A stretch of 64,000 bases of DNA from Antiquaquibacter oligotrophicus (GTDB taxonomy: Bacteria; Actinomycetota; Actinomycetes; Actinomycetales; Microbacteriaceae): NCBI RefSeq assembly GCF_020535405.1, contig NZ_CP085036.1, positions 2,294,001 to 2,358,000 of the forward strand. The letters are read 5' to 3'. Each line of letters opens with the position of its first letter. Position 1 is the stretch's first letter. Shown in pieces: positions 36,956 through 44,929 of this stretch. The notes below the pieces were generated by a model. It did no database searches and was not told the origin of the DNA. It worked only from the letters and a program-made list of their open reading frames with translations. The position numbers were made by a program, and so were the translations under genes.

Positions 36956-36973
36956 GCGATCGATTTCGATCGC
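36956..36973. promoter_or_regulatory. Perfect palindromic operator candidate before the 2OG-oxygenase operon
   Basis: GCGATCGA - TT - TCGATCGC is a perfect 8-bp-arm inverted repeat 34 nt upstream of the ATG at 37008, in the position of a repressor operator. A second, shorter inverted repeat GACAG - TAGTAC - CTGTC lies at 36883-36898. The regulator is unknown. Confidence 0.5.
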
Positions 36974-37007
36974 TCATGACCGACTTGCGTTCAAAGGAAT
37001 CCCCATC

Positions 37008-38054
37008 ATGGTTTTCTCCGTTCCCGCCATCGACATTTCTCCCTACATCTCCGGTTCCCCCGATGATGCGGCCGCTCGGGCCGCCGTCGCCGAGCAGTTC
37101 GCCGCAGCCTGCCGCGAGGTGGGTTTTGTGCAAGTGCACGGGCACGGTATCCCGTCGGAGATCATGGACGGTCTCGCCGCGGCATCCGACTCATTCTTTG
37201 TCGGCCTCGAGCCCGAGGAGAAAAAGCAGTATCAGACACCCCCGGGCATCAATCGCGGATACTCGCCGCCCAAGTCGGAGGCGACGAGCCTCAGTCTCGG
37301 GGTGGAGCCAGCGAACAAGATGAACGACTTCTTCGAGGCGTTCAACGTTGGCCTCACGATCGACGACTACGACTCGAGTGATCTTCTGGAAGAGCAGTAT
37401 CAGCAGAATGTGTGGCCGGAGCTCCCGCTGTTCCGTGAGCGCGTCGAGGCTTACATGCAGCACGCACGGGCCGTGTCACGCACGCTCATGACGTTGAGCG
37501 CCGATGCTCTCGGTCTGCCGAGCGATTTCTTCGACGCGGCCTTCGACCGGGCGACCGGCACGATGCGCATGAACAACTACGCGCTCACACCCGGCATGAA
37601 TGTGACCCTCGACGGCGAATTGCGCGGCATGGGTGAGCACACCGACTTCGGGGTGATCACGCTCCTGTGGGCCGATCGGGTCAAGGGACTCCAGGTGCTC
37701 GGCTCGGATGGCGGATGGCACGACGTGCAGCCCGACGAGGGTGCGTTGCTCATCAACCTCGGTGACATCACCGCACGGTGGACCAACGAGCACTGGATGT
37801 CGACGCTGCACCGCGTCAAGCCTCCCGTGATCGACGGCACGATCATCCGGCGTCGCAGTGTCGCCTACTTCCACGGCTGCAACTGGGACGCCATCGTCGC
37901 CCCGCTACCCGAACTGCTCGAGGAGGGCGAAGCACCGCTCTACGCGCCCGTCACGGCCACCGAACACATGCGTGCGAAGCTCGCAGGCTCCCGGGCTGGC
38001 GTGCTCAACACGAACGCCGAACGTGAGAGCGCACGCGTCAAGTCGGCTCACTAG
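37008..38054 (+). CDS. 2-oxoglutarate/Fe(II)-dependent oxygenase, isopenicillin-N-synthase-like family
   Basis: The 348-aa protein has an N-terminal DIOX_N domain (VPAIDISPYISGSP to RGYSPPKSEATS) and a C-terminal double-stranded beta-helix. The iron triad is His211-x-Asp213 (MGEHTDFGVITLLW) and His268 (TLHRVKPP); Arg282-x-Ser284 (RRSVAYF) binds 2-oxoglutarate. Family members hydroxylate or oxidise small molecules, including pyrimidines (thymine 7-hydroxylase). It heads an operon with an ABC importer, an enolase-superfamily enzyme and a SnoaL-like protein. A paralogue is encoded at 53984. AAAGGAA precedes the ATG. The substrate is unknown; a nitrogen heterocycle is a context guess. Confidence 0.9.
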   Translation: MVFSVPAIDISPYISGSPDDAAARAAVAEQFAAACREVGFVQVHGHGIPSEIMDGLAAASDSFFVGLEPEEKKQYQTPPGINRGYSPPKSEATSLSLGVEPANKMNDFFEAFNVGLTIDDYDSSDLLEEQYQQNVWPELPLFRERVEAYMQHARAVSRTLMTLSADALGLPSDFFDAAFDRATGTMRMNNYALTPGMNVTLDGELRGMGEHTDFGVITLLWADRVKGLQVLGSDGGWHDVQPDEGALLINLGDITARWTNEHWMSTLHRVKPPVIDGTIIRRRSVAYFHGCNWDAIVAPLPELLEEGEAPLYAPVTATEHMRAKLAGSRAGVLNTNAERESARVKSAH

Positions 38055-38077
38055 TCACCGAACGAAGGGCACACACC

Positions 38078-38881
38078 ATGAGTGCAGCAGCATCGCAGGG
38101 CCCTCGCGTCGATATCGGCGCCGTTGGCAAGAAGTACGGCACGGGGGATCGCGCGGTGGAGGCGATCGGTTCGATCGACCTGCAGCTTCGACCGGGAACC
38201 ACCACGGCACTGGTCGGGCCGTCGGGTTGCGGTAAGTCGACGCTCTTGCGTATCGTCGCGGGACTCGATCACCCGACGTCAGGAACGGTGACGATCGACG
38301 GTGAAACCCCGGACGCGTACCGCAAACGCGGCGACATCGCTGTGGCATTTCAGGACCCCGCCCTCCTGCCGTGGCGCAGTATCGAGTCAAACCTTGCGCT
38401 CGCGCTGCGTCTGACCGGACGCCCCGCGAACCCCGCTCGCATTGCCCACCTGCTCGACCTCGTCGGACTCGGCGGCTTCGAGCGCTCGCGACCAGCGCAG
38501 CTCTCGGGAGGGATGAGGCAGCGTGCTGCGATCGCACGCTGCCTCGTCACCGAACCCCGGTTGCTGCTCCTCGATGAGCCATTCGGCGCAGTGGATGAAC
38601 TCACCCGACGTCGCCTCAACCTTGAGTTGCCCACGATCTGGCAGAGCCAGCCGACCACCACCCTGCTCGTGACCCACTCGATCACCGAAGCGGTGCTCTT
38701 GAGTGACGAGATCGTGGTGCTGAGTCCCCGGCCCGCCGGCATCATCGCGCGTGTGGAGGTCGACATCGAGAAACCTCGGCGGGCCGACCACCTCACGAGT
38801 CCCGAATTCGTCGACCTCGTCGCTCGAGTCGAGCACCACCTCGGCATCGACACGGCGACGGCCGCGATCCCCGCCGCATGA
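38078..38881 (+). CDS. ABC transporter ATP-binding protein (NitT/TauT/SsuB type)
   Basis: The 267-aa ATPase has Walker A GPSGCGKST, Q-loop VAFQDPALLPWRSIE (typical of nitrate/taurine/thiamine-precursor importers), signature LSGGMRQRAAIAR, Walker B LLLLDEPFGAVDELTRR and H-loop VTHSITEAVLLSDEIVVL. It pairs with the fused permease and the binding lipoprotein of the same operon. Confidence 0.94.
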   Translation: MSAAASQGPRVDIGAVGKKYGTGDRAVEAIGSIDLQLRPGTTTALVGPSGCGKSTLLRIVAGLDHPTSGTVTIDGETPDAYRKRGDIAVAFQDPALLPWRSIESNLALALRLTGRPANPARIAHLLDLVGLGGFERSRPAQLSGGMRQRAAIARCLVTEPRLLLLDEPFGAVDELTRRRLNLELPTIWQSQPTTTLLVTHSITEAVLLSDEIVVLSPRPAGIIARVEVDIEKPRRADHLTSPEFVDLVARVEHHLGIDTATAAIPAA

Positions 38882-38901
38882 CCGCATCACCCGAGTTCCA
38901 C

Positions 38902-38937
38902 CGCACTGCCCCGCACCATCGCACCGCCCCGCACCAC
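38902..38937. repeat. 18-nt tandem duplication
   Basis: Two copies of an 18-nt unit (CGCACTGCCCCGCACCAT / CGCACCGCCCCGCACCAC, two mismatches) sit in the gap between the ATPase and the binding-protein genes. An in-frame extension of the binding-protein gene runs through it but is not thought to be translated. Confidence 0.6.
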
Positions 38938-38964
38938 GACCTGTCACCCACGAAAGGCGCACCC

Positions 38965-40029
38965 ATGGATGCCACCGCAGCAACAACCCCGCACCAACCA
39001 GCACCCCGTTCCCGACGCCGCATGGCGTTCGCCGCACTCGCCATGACGGCGAGCGCGGCTCTGCTCGCCGCGTGCGCGGCACCGGCGGAGACATCCGAGT
39101 CCACCGTCGATGACAGCCCCGTGCGCTTCGCCGTGAACTGGGTTCCCGACGTCGAGTGGGCCTCGCTGTATGTCGGTGAGAGCGAAGGTTACTTCGAGGA
39201 CGAGGGTGTATCGATCGAGATCGTTCACGGAGGACCGAACACCCCGGCCGTCGCCCAGGTGCTCGCCGCAGGCCAGGCCGACATCGGTATCGCCTCCGAC
39301 GAGCTCCAGCTCATCAAAGCCAACGAGGAGGGTGCCGACTACGTCGTGATCGGTGCGATGTACCAGCAGTCGCCCTCGTCCTACACGTGGCTGAGCTCCA
39401 CCGACATCTCGACCGCCGAGGATCTCGTCGGCAAGCGCATCGGCGGAATTCAGGGAGACCAGATCCGCATCGACGCCCTGTTCAAGATCAACGATCTGCC
39501 CGTCGACTACACCTTCGTTCCGATGGGGTACGACCCGCAGCCCCTCGTCGACGGCGAGGTGGACGTGATCACGTCCTACGCCACCAACCAGCCCATCCAG
39601 TTGCGACAGGCGGGCACGGAGGTTACCGACCAGACCTTCTCCGAGTTCGGTCTGAAGGCTTACGGCGACGTCATCTTCGCCTCGCGCGCCTACCTCGAGG
39701 AAAACGAGGACAAGGTCATCGCGGCCCTCCGCGCCCTCATCAAGGCCACCGAGGCGAACATGGCCGACCCGTCGGTTGCCGTCGACCTCACGGTCAACGA
39801 GTACGCCGTCGACGGAGGCCTCGACGAGACCTTCGCGACGGAGGCGAACGACGGCTACATCTCCTTCATCGAGAACGACTTCACGGCCGCCAACGGCATC
39901 CTCATGGTCGACCCGGAGTACATGGAGAACGAGGTCTTCGCCGGCTACCTCGCCGCCGGTGAGACCGACCTGCCGGATGTCGCGGACTTCGTCGACACCT
40001 CCTACATGGAAGCCGCGCACGCGCAGTAG
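38965..40029 (+). CDS. ABC transporter substrate-binding lipoprotein (NMT1/THI5-like)
   Basis: The 354-aa protein has a signal peptide with an Arg-rich start (PRSRRRMAFAALAMTASAAL), lipobox LLAACA, and an NMT1/THI5 domain: VRFAVNWVPDVEWASLYVGE, GGPNTPAVAQVLAAGQADIG, GKRIGGIQGDQIRIDALFK. Binding proteins of this family take up pyrimidine-like, thiamine-precursor, sulfonate or nitrate ligands. I choose the ATG at 38965 because GAAAGG precedes it and the product then starts with a normal signal peptide; an ATG at 38878 overlaps the ATPase stop but adds 29 low-complexity residues. Confidence 0.9.
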   Translation: MDATAATTPHQPAPRSRRRMAFAALAMTASAALLAACAAPAETSESTVDDSPVRFAVNWVPDVEWASLYVGESEGYFEDEGVSIEIVHGGPNTPAVAQVLAAGQADIGIASDELQLIKANEEGADYVVIGAMYQQSPSSYTWLSSTDISTAEDLVGKRIGGIQGDQIRIDALFKINDLPVDYTFVPMGYDPQPLVDGEVDVITSYATNQPIQLRQAGTEVTDQTFSEFGLKAYGDVIFASRAYLEENEDKVIAALRALIKATEANMADPSVAVDLTVNEYAVDGGLDETFATEANDGYISFIENDFTAANGILMVDPEYMENEVFAGYLAAGETDLPDVADFVDTSYMEAAHAQ

Positions 40030-40032
40030 ACC

Positions 40033-41199
40033 ATGAAGATCACCGCCGTCACCCCCGTCATTCTCGGATACCGCAAATCGGATCCGCCGATGTCGCGCAG
40101 CTTCGCGCTCGTGCGCATCGACACCGATGCCGGAATCACCGGGTGGGGCGAGGCGAGCACCAACTGGGGTCACAGTTACCCCACGGTGTTCGCGGCAGCG
40201 GTGAGCGACGTGTGCGCGTCCGCACTGATCGGGCAGGAGCCCCGGTCGGTGCGGGCGCGCCTCGCCGACCTGCACACGAGGATGGACGGGTACCTCGGGT
40301 GGGAGGGTCTCACCTCGCAGACCATCGGCGCCATCGAGATGGCCCTGTGGGACATCCTCGGTCGGTCGGTGAACGCGCCCGTGTGGCAGCTTTTGGGCGG
40401 CGGCGGGGGAGCGATTGACCTGTACGGCACAGGAACGACCATGTTCGAGGCATCCGCCGGCTGGCATGCTGCCTACTTCGATCAGGCGATCACGGCGGGA
40501 TTCGGTGCCGTCAAGGTGCGTCTCGGCCGTACGCGTGAGGCAGACGTCGATGTTGTGCGTGAGGTTCGGCGCCACGTTGGCGACGGGGTGCGGATCGGCG
40601 TGGACTCCTACTGGTTCCACGACGCGCGCTCCGCTCTCGCGCTCGCGGAGGACCTCGCCGAGCTGGGGGTTTTCTTCTTCGAGGAGCCGCTACCGCAGTA
40701 CCGCACGGCAGAGCTCGCCTGGCTCGCCGAACGCAGTCCCGTGCCGATCGCCGTGGGAGAGCGGGTCTTCTCCGCTCGTCAGTATGCGGAGTTGGCGCGC
40801 ACGCGGGCCGCCGGGGTGTTTCAACCGGATGCCTCGATCTGCGGTGGACTCCTCGAGTGCCTCGACATCGCGGCGCTCGCCGCCCGCGAGGGAATTCCCG
40901 TCTACCCGCACGTTGGCGGCCCGACGGCCATCGGCCTGTCCGCGAACCTGCAGTGGGCGAGCGCGGCGGGGGTGCCCCTCCTCGAGTACGACATCGACCC
41001 GCACCAACCCCTCGTTGACGACCTCGCGCCGTCACTCTCCCTGGCCGCAATTAGCGGTGGGATGCTCGCACCACCGACCGGGCCTGGTCTCGGCGTCGAG
41101 GTGCCCGATGACATCGCCGAGCGATACCCGTACCAACCCGGCGAGACCTACACCGACGTCTTTCCGCAGCACGAACGCGGAACAGGAGCACCAGCATGA
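40033..41199 (+). CDS. Enolase-superfamily enzyme (mandelate racemase/muconate lactonising type)
   Basis: The 388-aa protein has an N-terminal capping domain (KITAVTPVILGYRKSDPPMS) and a TIM barrel. The metal ligands are Asp191 (GVDSYWFHD), Glu217/218 (FFFEEPLPQ) and Glu243 (VGERVFS). A general base is His293 (YPHVGG), with KVRLGR in place of the usual KxK; the His suggests the mandelate-racemase subgroup. It abstracts a proton alpha to a carboxylate for racemisation or dehydration. It sits 3 nt after the binding-protein gene and overlaps the permease gene. The substrate is unknown, presumably the imported or oxidised compound. Confidence 0.9.
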   Translation: MKITAVTPVILGYRKSDPPMSRSFALVRIDTDAGITGWGEASTNWGHSYPTVFAAAVSDVCASALIGQEPRSVRARLADLHTRMDGYLGWEGLTSQTIGAIEMALWDILGRSVNAPVWQLLGGGGGAIDLYGTGTTMFEASAGWHAAYFDQAITAGFGAVKVRLGRTREADVDVVREVRRHVGDGVRIGVDSYWFHDARSALALAEDLAELGVFFFEEPLPQYRTAELAWLAERSPVPIAVGERVFSARQYAELARTRAAGVFQPDASICGGLLECLDIAALAAREGIPVYPHVGGPTAIGLSANLQWASAAGVPLLEYDIDPHQPLVDDLAPSLSLAAISGGMLAPPTGPGLGVEVPDDIAERYPYQPGETYTDVFPQHERGTGAPA

Positions 41200-42803
41200 A
41201 CGAGATCGCCAGCACGGTTTCTCCCGTGTTCGTCAGAAGCCGAGAACCGCGAGCGCGAGTGCCATGGCGCAGCGTGCGGATGGTGGGTGCATACCTTGCG
41301 GGAGTGCTCGTGCTGCTTCTCGCGTGGGAGGTCGCCGGGCGCGCGGGACTCGCGAGCGGGTTTGTGTTGACCCCCGGCCAGGCGATCGGTACCGTGCTCG
41401 ACCCCGAGTACAGCGGTCTCTACCTGCGGTCCGCCGGTGCAACGTTCTCCGCCGCGGCCACCGGGCTCGCGATCGGGGGTGTGCTGGCCGCGATCTCCGC
41501 ACTCGTCGCCCACCAGATCCGCGGTCTGCGGCGCATCGTCGACCAGGTCGCGGCGCTCGCGAACTCCGCGCCCTGGGTCGCGGTCGGGCCCGTCGTGCTT
41601 GTTGTCGCCGGTCGCGAGAGTGGGCCCATCGCCATCGCGGCGCTCGCCGTGTACTTCTACTTCTTCGTCTCCATCTCCGTCGGACTTTCCGCGAGTGAAG
41701 GCTCGCTGCGGGACCTGTTCAGCTCGCTCGGCGCGTCCGGGTGGGCAACGGCGACCCTTCTGACCATTCCCCGCGCCCTGCCGTCGCTCGCCGAGGGGTT
41801 CAAGCTCGCGGCACCCGCCGCGCTCGCCGGCGCCGTGTACGGCGAGTGGTACGGGTCATCCACGGGCCTCGGTGTGTTGTTGATCTCCGGGATGCAGGGC
41901 GGTGACGTGGCACGGCTGTGGGCGGCATCCGTCATCGCCGCTGGCGGAGGCATGCTCGCGTTCGCGGTTGCGGCCATCGCCCAGTGGTTCCTGCGGCGGC
42001 GCTACGGCTACGGGATCGTCTCAAAGAGCGAACCCGACACGCGCAGCACACGCAGGCGCGTGATCACCACCGTGATCGAGGCGGCAGCCATCGCTGCAGC
42101 TCTCATCGGGATCTGGCAGTTGTGGATCACCCTGGGCAACGTGTCGCCCCTGGTCGCCCCGGGGCCGGCTCGCGTATTCGAGGACCTCGCCTCGCGGCCG
42201 GGGGAGTATGCGAACCTCGTCGGTCAAACCCTGTCGACGGCCTCCCTCGCGCTCCTGCTCGGGGTTGGCGTCGGGGTGGTGCTCGCGGTGGTCGCGCGGC
42301 TCTCCACCTTCACCTCGGGCCTGGTTGTGCCAGCCATGGTTGTGCTCACCGCCACCCCGCTCGTTGCCATGTTCCCGCTCCTCGCGCGGCTGTTCGGCTA
42401 CCGCGATTCGACGGTTGTGGTGATCGCCGCGGTGCTCGTTGTGCTGCCGGCGTTCGTCTACACGAGGTCCGGACTGGATGCTGCGCTACCCCAGCACCGC
42501 GATGTGGCCAGGTCACTCGGGGCATCTGGTGCGGCCACCTTCCGGTTCATCGGACTGCCGAGCGCCCTCCCACACATGTCGACCGGATTGCGCATCGCCG
42601 CGAGCTCGGCGATCATCGCCACCGTGATCGGGGAGTCCCTCATCGGCTCGACAGGTCTCGGGGTCGAATTCACCTACCAGTACCGACTGCTCAGCATGGC
42701 GCCGGCCTTCGGTTCGGCGATCCTCATCGTTGTTTTGTCGCTGCTCGTATTCACTGTGTTCGGCTGGATCGACCGGCTGATCCACCGACGTTGGGGAGCT
42801 TGA
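41196..42803 (+). CDS. ABC transporter permease with two permease domains fused in tandem
   Basis: The 535-aa protein contains two SsuC/TauC-like permease units. Unit 1 is residues ~25-270 with the coupling loop FSSLGASGWATATLLTIPRA. Unit 2 is ~290-535 with ARSLGASGAATFRFIGLPSA. Each has about six helices. Importers of this type normally use two separate copies of a ~260-aa subunit, so here one polypeptide forms the whole channel. The start overlaps the enolase-superfamily stop (ATGA). Confidence 0.92.
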   Translation: MNEIASTVSPVFVRSREPRARVPWRSVRMVGAYLAGVLVLLLAWEVAGRAGLASGFVLTPGQAIGTVLDPEYSGLYLRSAGATFSAAATGLAIGGVLAAISALVAHQIRGLRRIVDQVAALANSAPWVAVGPVVLVVAGRESGPIAIAALAVYFYFFVSISVGLSASEGSLRDLFSSLGASGWATATLLTIPRALPSLAEGFKLAAPAALAGAVYGEWYGSSTGLGVLLISGMQGGDVARLWAASVIAAGGGMLAFAVAAIAQWFLRRRYGYGIVSKSEPDTRSTRRRVITTVIEAAAIAAALIGIWQLWITLGNVSPLVAPGPARVFEDLASRPGEYANLVGQTLSTASLALLLGVGVGVVLAVVARLSTFTSGLVVPAMVVLTATPLVAMFPLLARLFGYRDSTVVVIAAVLVVLPAFVYTRSGLDAALPQHRDVARSLGASGAATFRFIGLPSALPHMSTGLRIAASSAIIATVIGESLIGSTGLGVEFTYQYRLLSMAPAFGSAILIVVLSLLVFTVFGWIDRLIHRRWGA

Positions 42804-43216
42804 TGCCGTCAAACGCTGACATCGTCCGCGATTACCACGAGCGTGTGTGGGTGCGGGACGATCTGACCGCCATCGACGAATACTGGTCGCCCGAGGCATC
42901 TGTCGCCGTCACCGGTTTTGAGAGTTCGACCCTCGACGCGATCCGAGCGGATGTCGCCCGCTACCGTGGCGCGTTCACCGACGTCGAGGCGCACATCCTC
43001 AACCTCATCGCGGAAGGTGACAAGGTCGCCCTGCACTGGCGAACCTCTGGGCGGCACGTCGGGCCCTACGGCTCGGTCGCTGCCACCGGGCGTGTGATCA
43101 CGATGGAGGGGATGGACATCTTCCGGGTGGAGGGCGGCCTCATCGTCGACTGCCAGAGCCTCTGGGATGGCCTCAGCGTCTACGAGCAACTCGGGGTGCT
43201 GCAGTACCCGGAGTAG
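42803..43216 (+). CDS. SnoaL-like / ester-cyclase-fold protein
   Basis: The 137-aa protein has the NTF2-like cone fold of the SnoaL family (IVRDYHERVWVRDDLTAIDE, YRGAFTDVEAHILNLIAEGD, KVALHWRTSGRHVGPYGSVA, GMDIFRVEGGLIVDCQSLWD). Such proteins are small cyclases, isomerases or binding proteins. It is the last gene of the oxygenase/ABC operon, sharing one base with the permease stop. A role as a partner enzyme on the same substrate is likely; the reaction is unknown. Confidence 0.87.
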   Translation: MPSNADIVRDYHERVWVRDDLTAIDEYWSPEASVAVTGFESSTLDAIRADVARYRGAFTDVEAHILNLIAEGDKVALHWRTSGRHVGPYGSVAATGRVITMEGMDIFRVEGGLIVDCQSLWDGLSVYEQLGVLQYPE

Positions 43217-43240
43217 CGGGGGTCTGCCTCGCGCCGCTCG

Positions 43241-43298
43241 TGAGGTGCCCACTTCGGTGGGTCCTGTTGCGAAAACACCCACAGAACTGGGCACCTCA
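43241..43298. repeat. Long palindrome (REP-like copy 2, inverted relative to copy 1)
   Basis: Arms of 22 nt (TGAGGTGCCCACTTCGGTGG then GT, and its complement) with two mismatches surround a loop containing GTTGCGAAAA, the reverse complement of the loop core of the element at 35849. It lies 24 nt after the SnoaL-like stop and is a likely terminator. The rest of the 208-nt gap (43299-43424) shows no gene. Confidence 0.8.
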
Positions 43299-43424
43299 GG
43301 GCGACCGCTCTGTCCACAGGGTGGTCGCCACGCCCCCGACTCGTGGAAGGATGCTCCAGAGGCGTCCGCCTCGTTGGGCATGGCCGCACACGCCCCATTT
43401 TCCCTAACCGAAGAATGGGTCTCC

Positions 43425-44498
43425 ATGAAAACCTCGGCCACTTCACTGCTTCTCGCAACCATCGCGATAGTCGCTTCCCCGACGGTTGCCGCCAACGCGA
43501 GCGACACCGACCCCGTCCCGCCGGTGGTCGCCGAGGTGCTTGCTGACGCCTCGACTGAAGCGGTGCTCGACGGCACCTCGGTGCAAGTCGACACGGCAGG
43601 TGTCGCGATCGAACTTCCCGCCGACCCTTCGGAGCCAGTCGTCCTCGCAACGGATGTCGGGACCGAGGTGACCGTCGGGCTACCCGTCTCCGGGGAAGGT
43701 ACCTCGCAGCTCAAGCCTGAGGACTCCGCAGTTGTGCACGACTCCGGGGACGGTTCCGAGATCATCCCGCTCGTGCGGGAAGACGGAACTCTGCAGATTC
43801 TCTCAGTGCTCGACGACGAGCGTTCTCCGACCGCATTCAGCTACCCGATCTCGGCCACCGCCGCAGTTGCTCTTGTCGAGATTCCTGGTGGCGGTGTGGC
43901 GGCAATCGACGATGCTGGCGACGCCGTGATTGAGATCGAAGCTCCGTGGGCGCTGGATTCGCGCGGCCGTGACGTCCCTACCAGATTCGCCATCGACGGA
44001 ATGACCTTGACGCAGACGATCGACACCTCGTCGCTCACGCCGGACGACTTCCCTGTGGTCGCCGATCCCGCAATTACAGTGACCACGTACCAGTACTCGT
44101 ACATCAACGTGAGCCGCACCTACAACTGGGCGAACAAGTCCAAGCAATTGGGAATCTGTAAAGTCCTCTCCGGTGCTGGCGGCGGAACGTGCAAGATCTC
44201 CACGAGCTACAGCGTGACGGGCAGCGCGAATGTCGACTTCGGCCTCACGGCATCGGCAGTGTCGGCAGGCATCGGGATCAGCGCGTCTCGTACTGTGACG
44301 GGAACGGTCAGCTGGACTTCGCCCAAGGCACCAGTCGGAAGCGCCTTCAAAGCCTGGTCCGTAGGCACGAGAGTTACGTACCAGATTCAGAAATGGAAGG
44401 TGACGAAGGCCGGTGGAATCACGACTCGCAAGCTCGTAGCCACGTCCTCCACTCTGAGCGCGTTCGAACCGGTGAAGGGCTTCGCGGTGGGGCAATGA
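43425..44498 (+). CDS. Secreted protein of unknown function with a conserved VADP segment
   Basis: The 357-aa protein has a Sec signal peptide (MKTSATSLLLATIAIVASPT, cleavage near VAANA-SDTD). A beta-rich N-terminal half ends in LTPDDFPVVADPAITVTT, a segment also common in N-terminal regions of actinobacterial secreted toxin-like and RHS-type proteins. The C-terminal half is Ser/Thr/Gly-rich with a Cys pair (LGICKVLSGAGGGTCKIS) and a repeated-strand region. I do not recognise a catalytic domain. The ATG at 43425 is chosen because it gives the signal peptide; an 86-codon extension is out of register with any secretion signal. It overlaps the next gene by ATGA. Confidence 0.75.
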   Translation: MKTSATSLLLATIAIVASPTVAANASDTDPVPPVVAEVLADASTEAVLDGTSVQVDTAGVAIELPADPSEPVVLATDVGTEVTVGLPVSGEGTSQLKPEDSAVVHDSGDGSEIIPLVREDGTLQILSVLDDERSPTAFSYPISATAAVALVEIPGGGVAAIDDAGDAVIEIEAPWALDSRGRDVPTRFAIDGMTLTQTIDTSSLTPDDFPVVADPAITVTTYQYSYINVSRTYNWANKSKQLGICKVLSGAGGGTCKISTSYSVTGSANVDFGLTASAVSAGIGISASRTVTGTVSWTSPKAPVGSAFKAWSVGTRVTYQIQKWKVTKAGGITTRKLVATSSTLSAFEPVKGFAVGQ

Positions 44499-44761
44499 TG
44501 TGCGATAGCGTTCGAAGACTAACCGCCAAAGTCGCTGCCTGGACGCTCGCAATCGGCACATTGGGATCCGGTATCCGGTTTGTTGTGAGTCCGATCGTGG
44601 GTGTCTGGGTGCCGGACGATTTCGGCGAGTGGGGGGTAGTCGATCGCGACGTCACGAGCCTTGGTGTGGCCCTACTCATCACTGGCTTAGCCTTGCTTGC
44701 TGGCCTTCTGGTGTTGGAGGCATATTTCGGCATCCGCTCGACGCCACCAGACGACAGCTGA
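44495..44761 (+). CDS. Small two-helix membrane protein
   Basis: The 88-aa protein has two transmembrane segments (LTAKVAAWTLAIGTLGSGIR and LGVALLITGLALLAGLLVLE) around a short acidic loop. It is translationally coupled (ATGA) to the secreted protein upstream. Pairing and size suggest a dedicated partner such as an immunity or anchoring protein, but there is no direct evidence. The following 168-nt gap (44762-44929) holds no gene. Confidence 0.65.
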   Translation: MMCDSVRRLTAKVAAWTLAIGTLGSGIRFVVSPIVGVWVPDDFGEWGVVDRDVTSLGVALLITGLALLAGLLVLEAYFGIRSTPPDDS

Positions 44762-44929
44762 GGCCGTCGCCCAAGTGCATACCTTCCAAATGAGCAGGGG
44801 GGAGCTATGTGTGGACAGGCGGCCGATGTGACCGGACGTGATTGGTCATCGCATAGTGCGGTAGCGTGTCTCACGTGAGGGTCGCTCGTTCTTTCGGCAC
44901 TCGTTGATCGTGATGTCGAGGGAGTCGCC

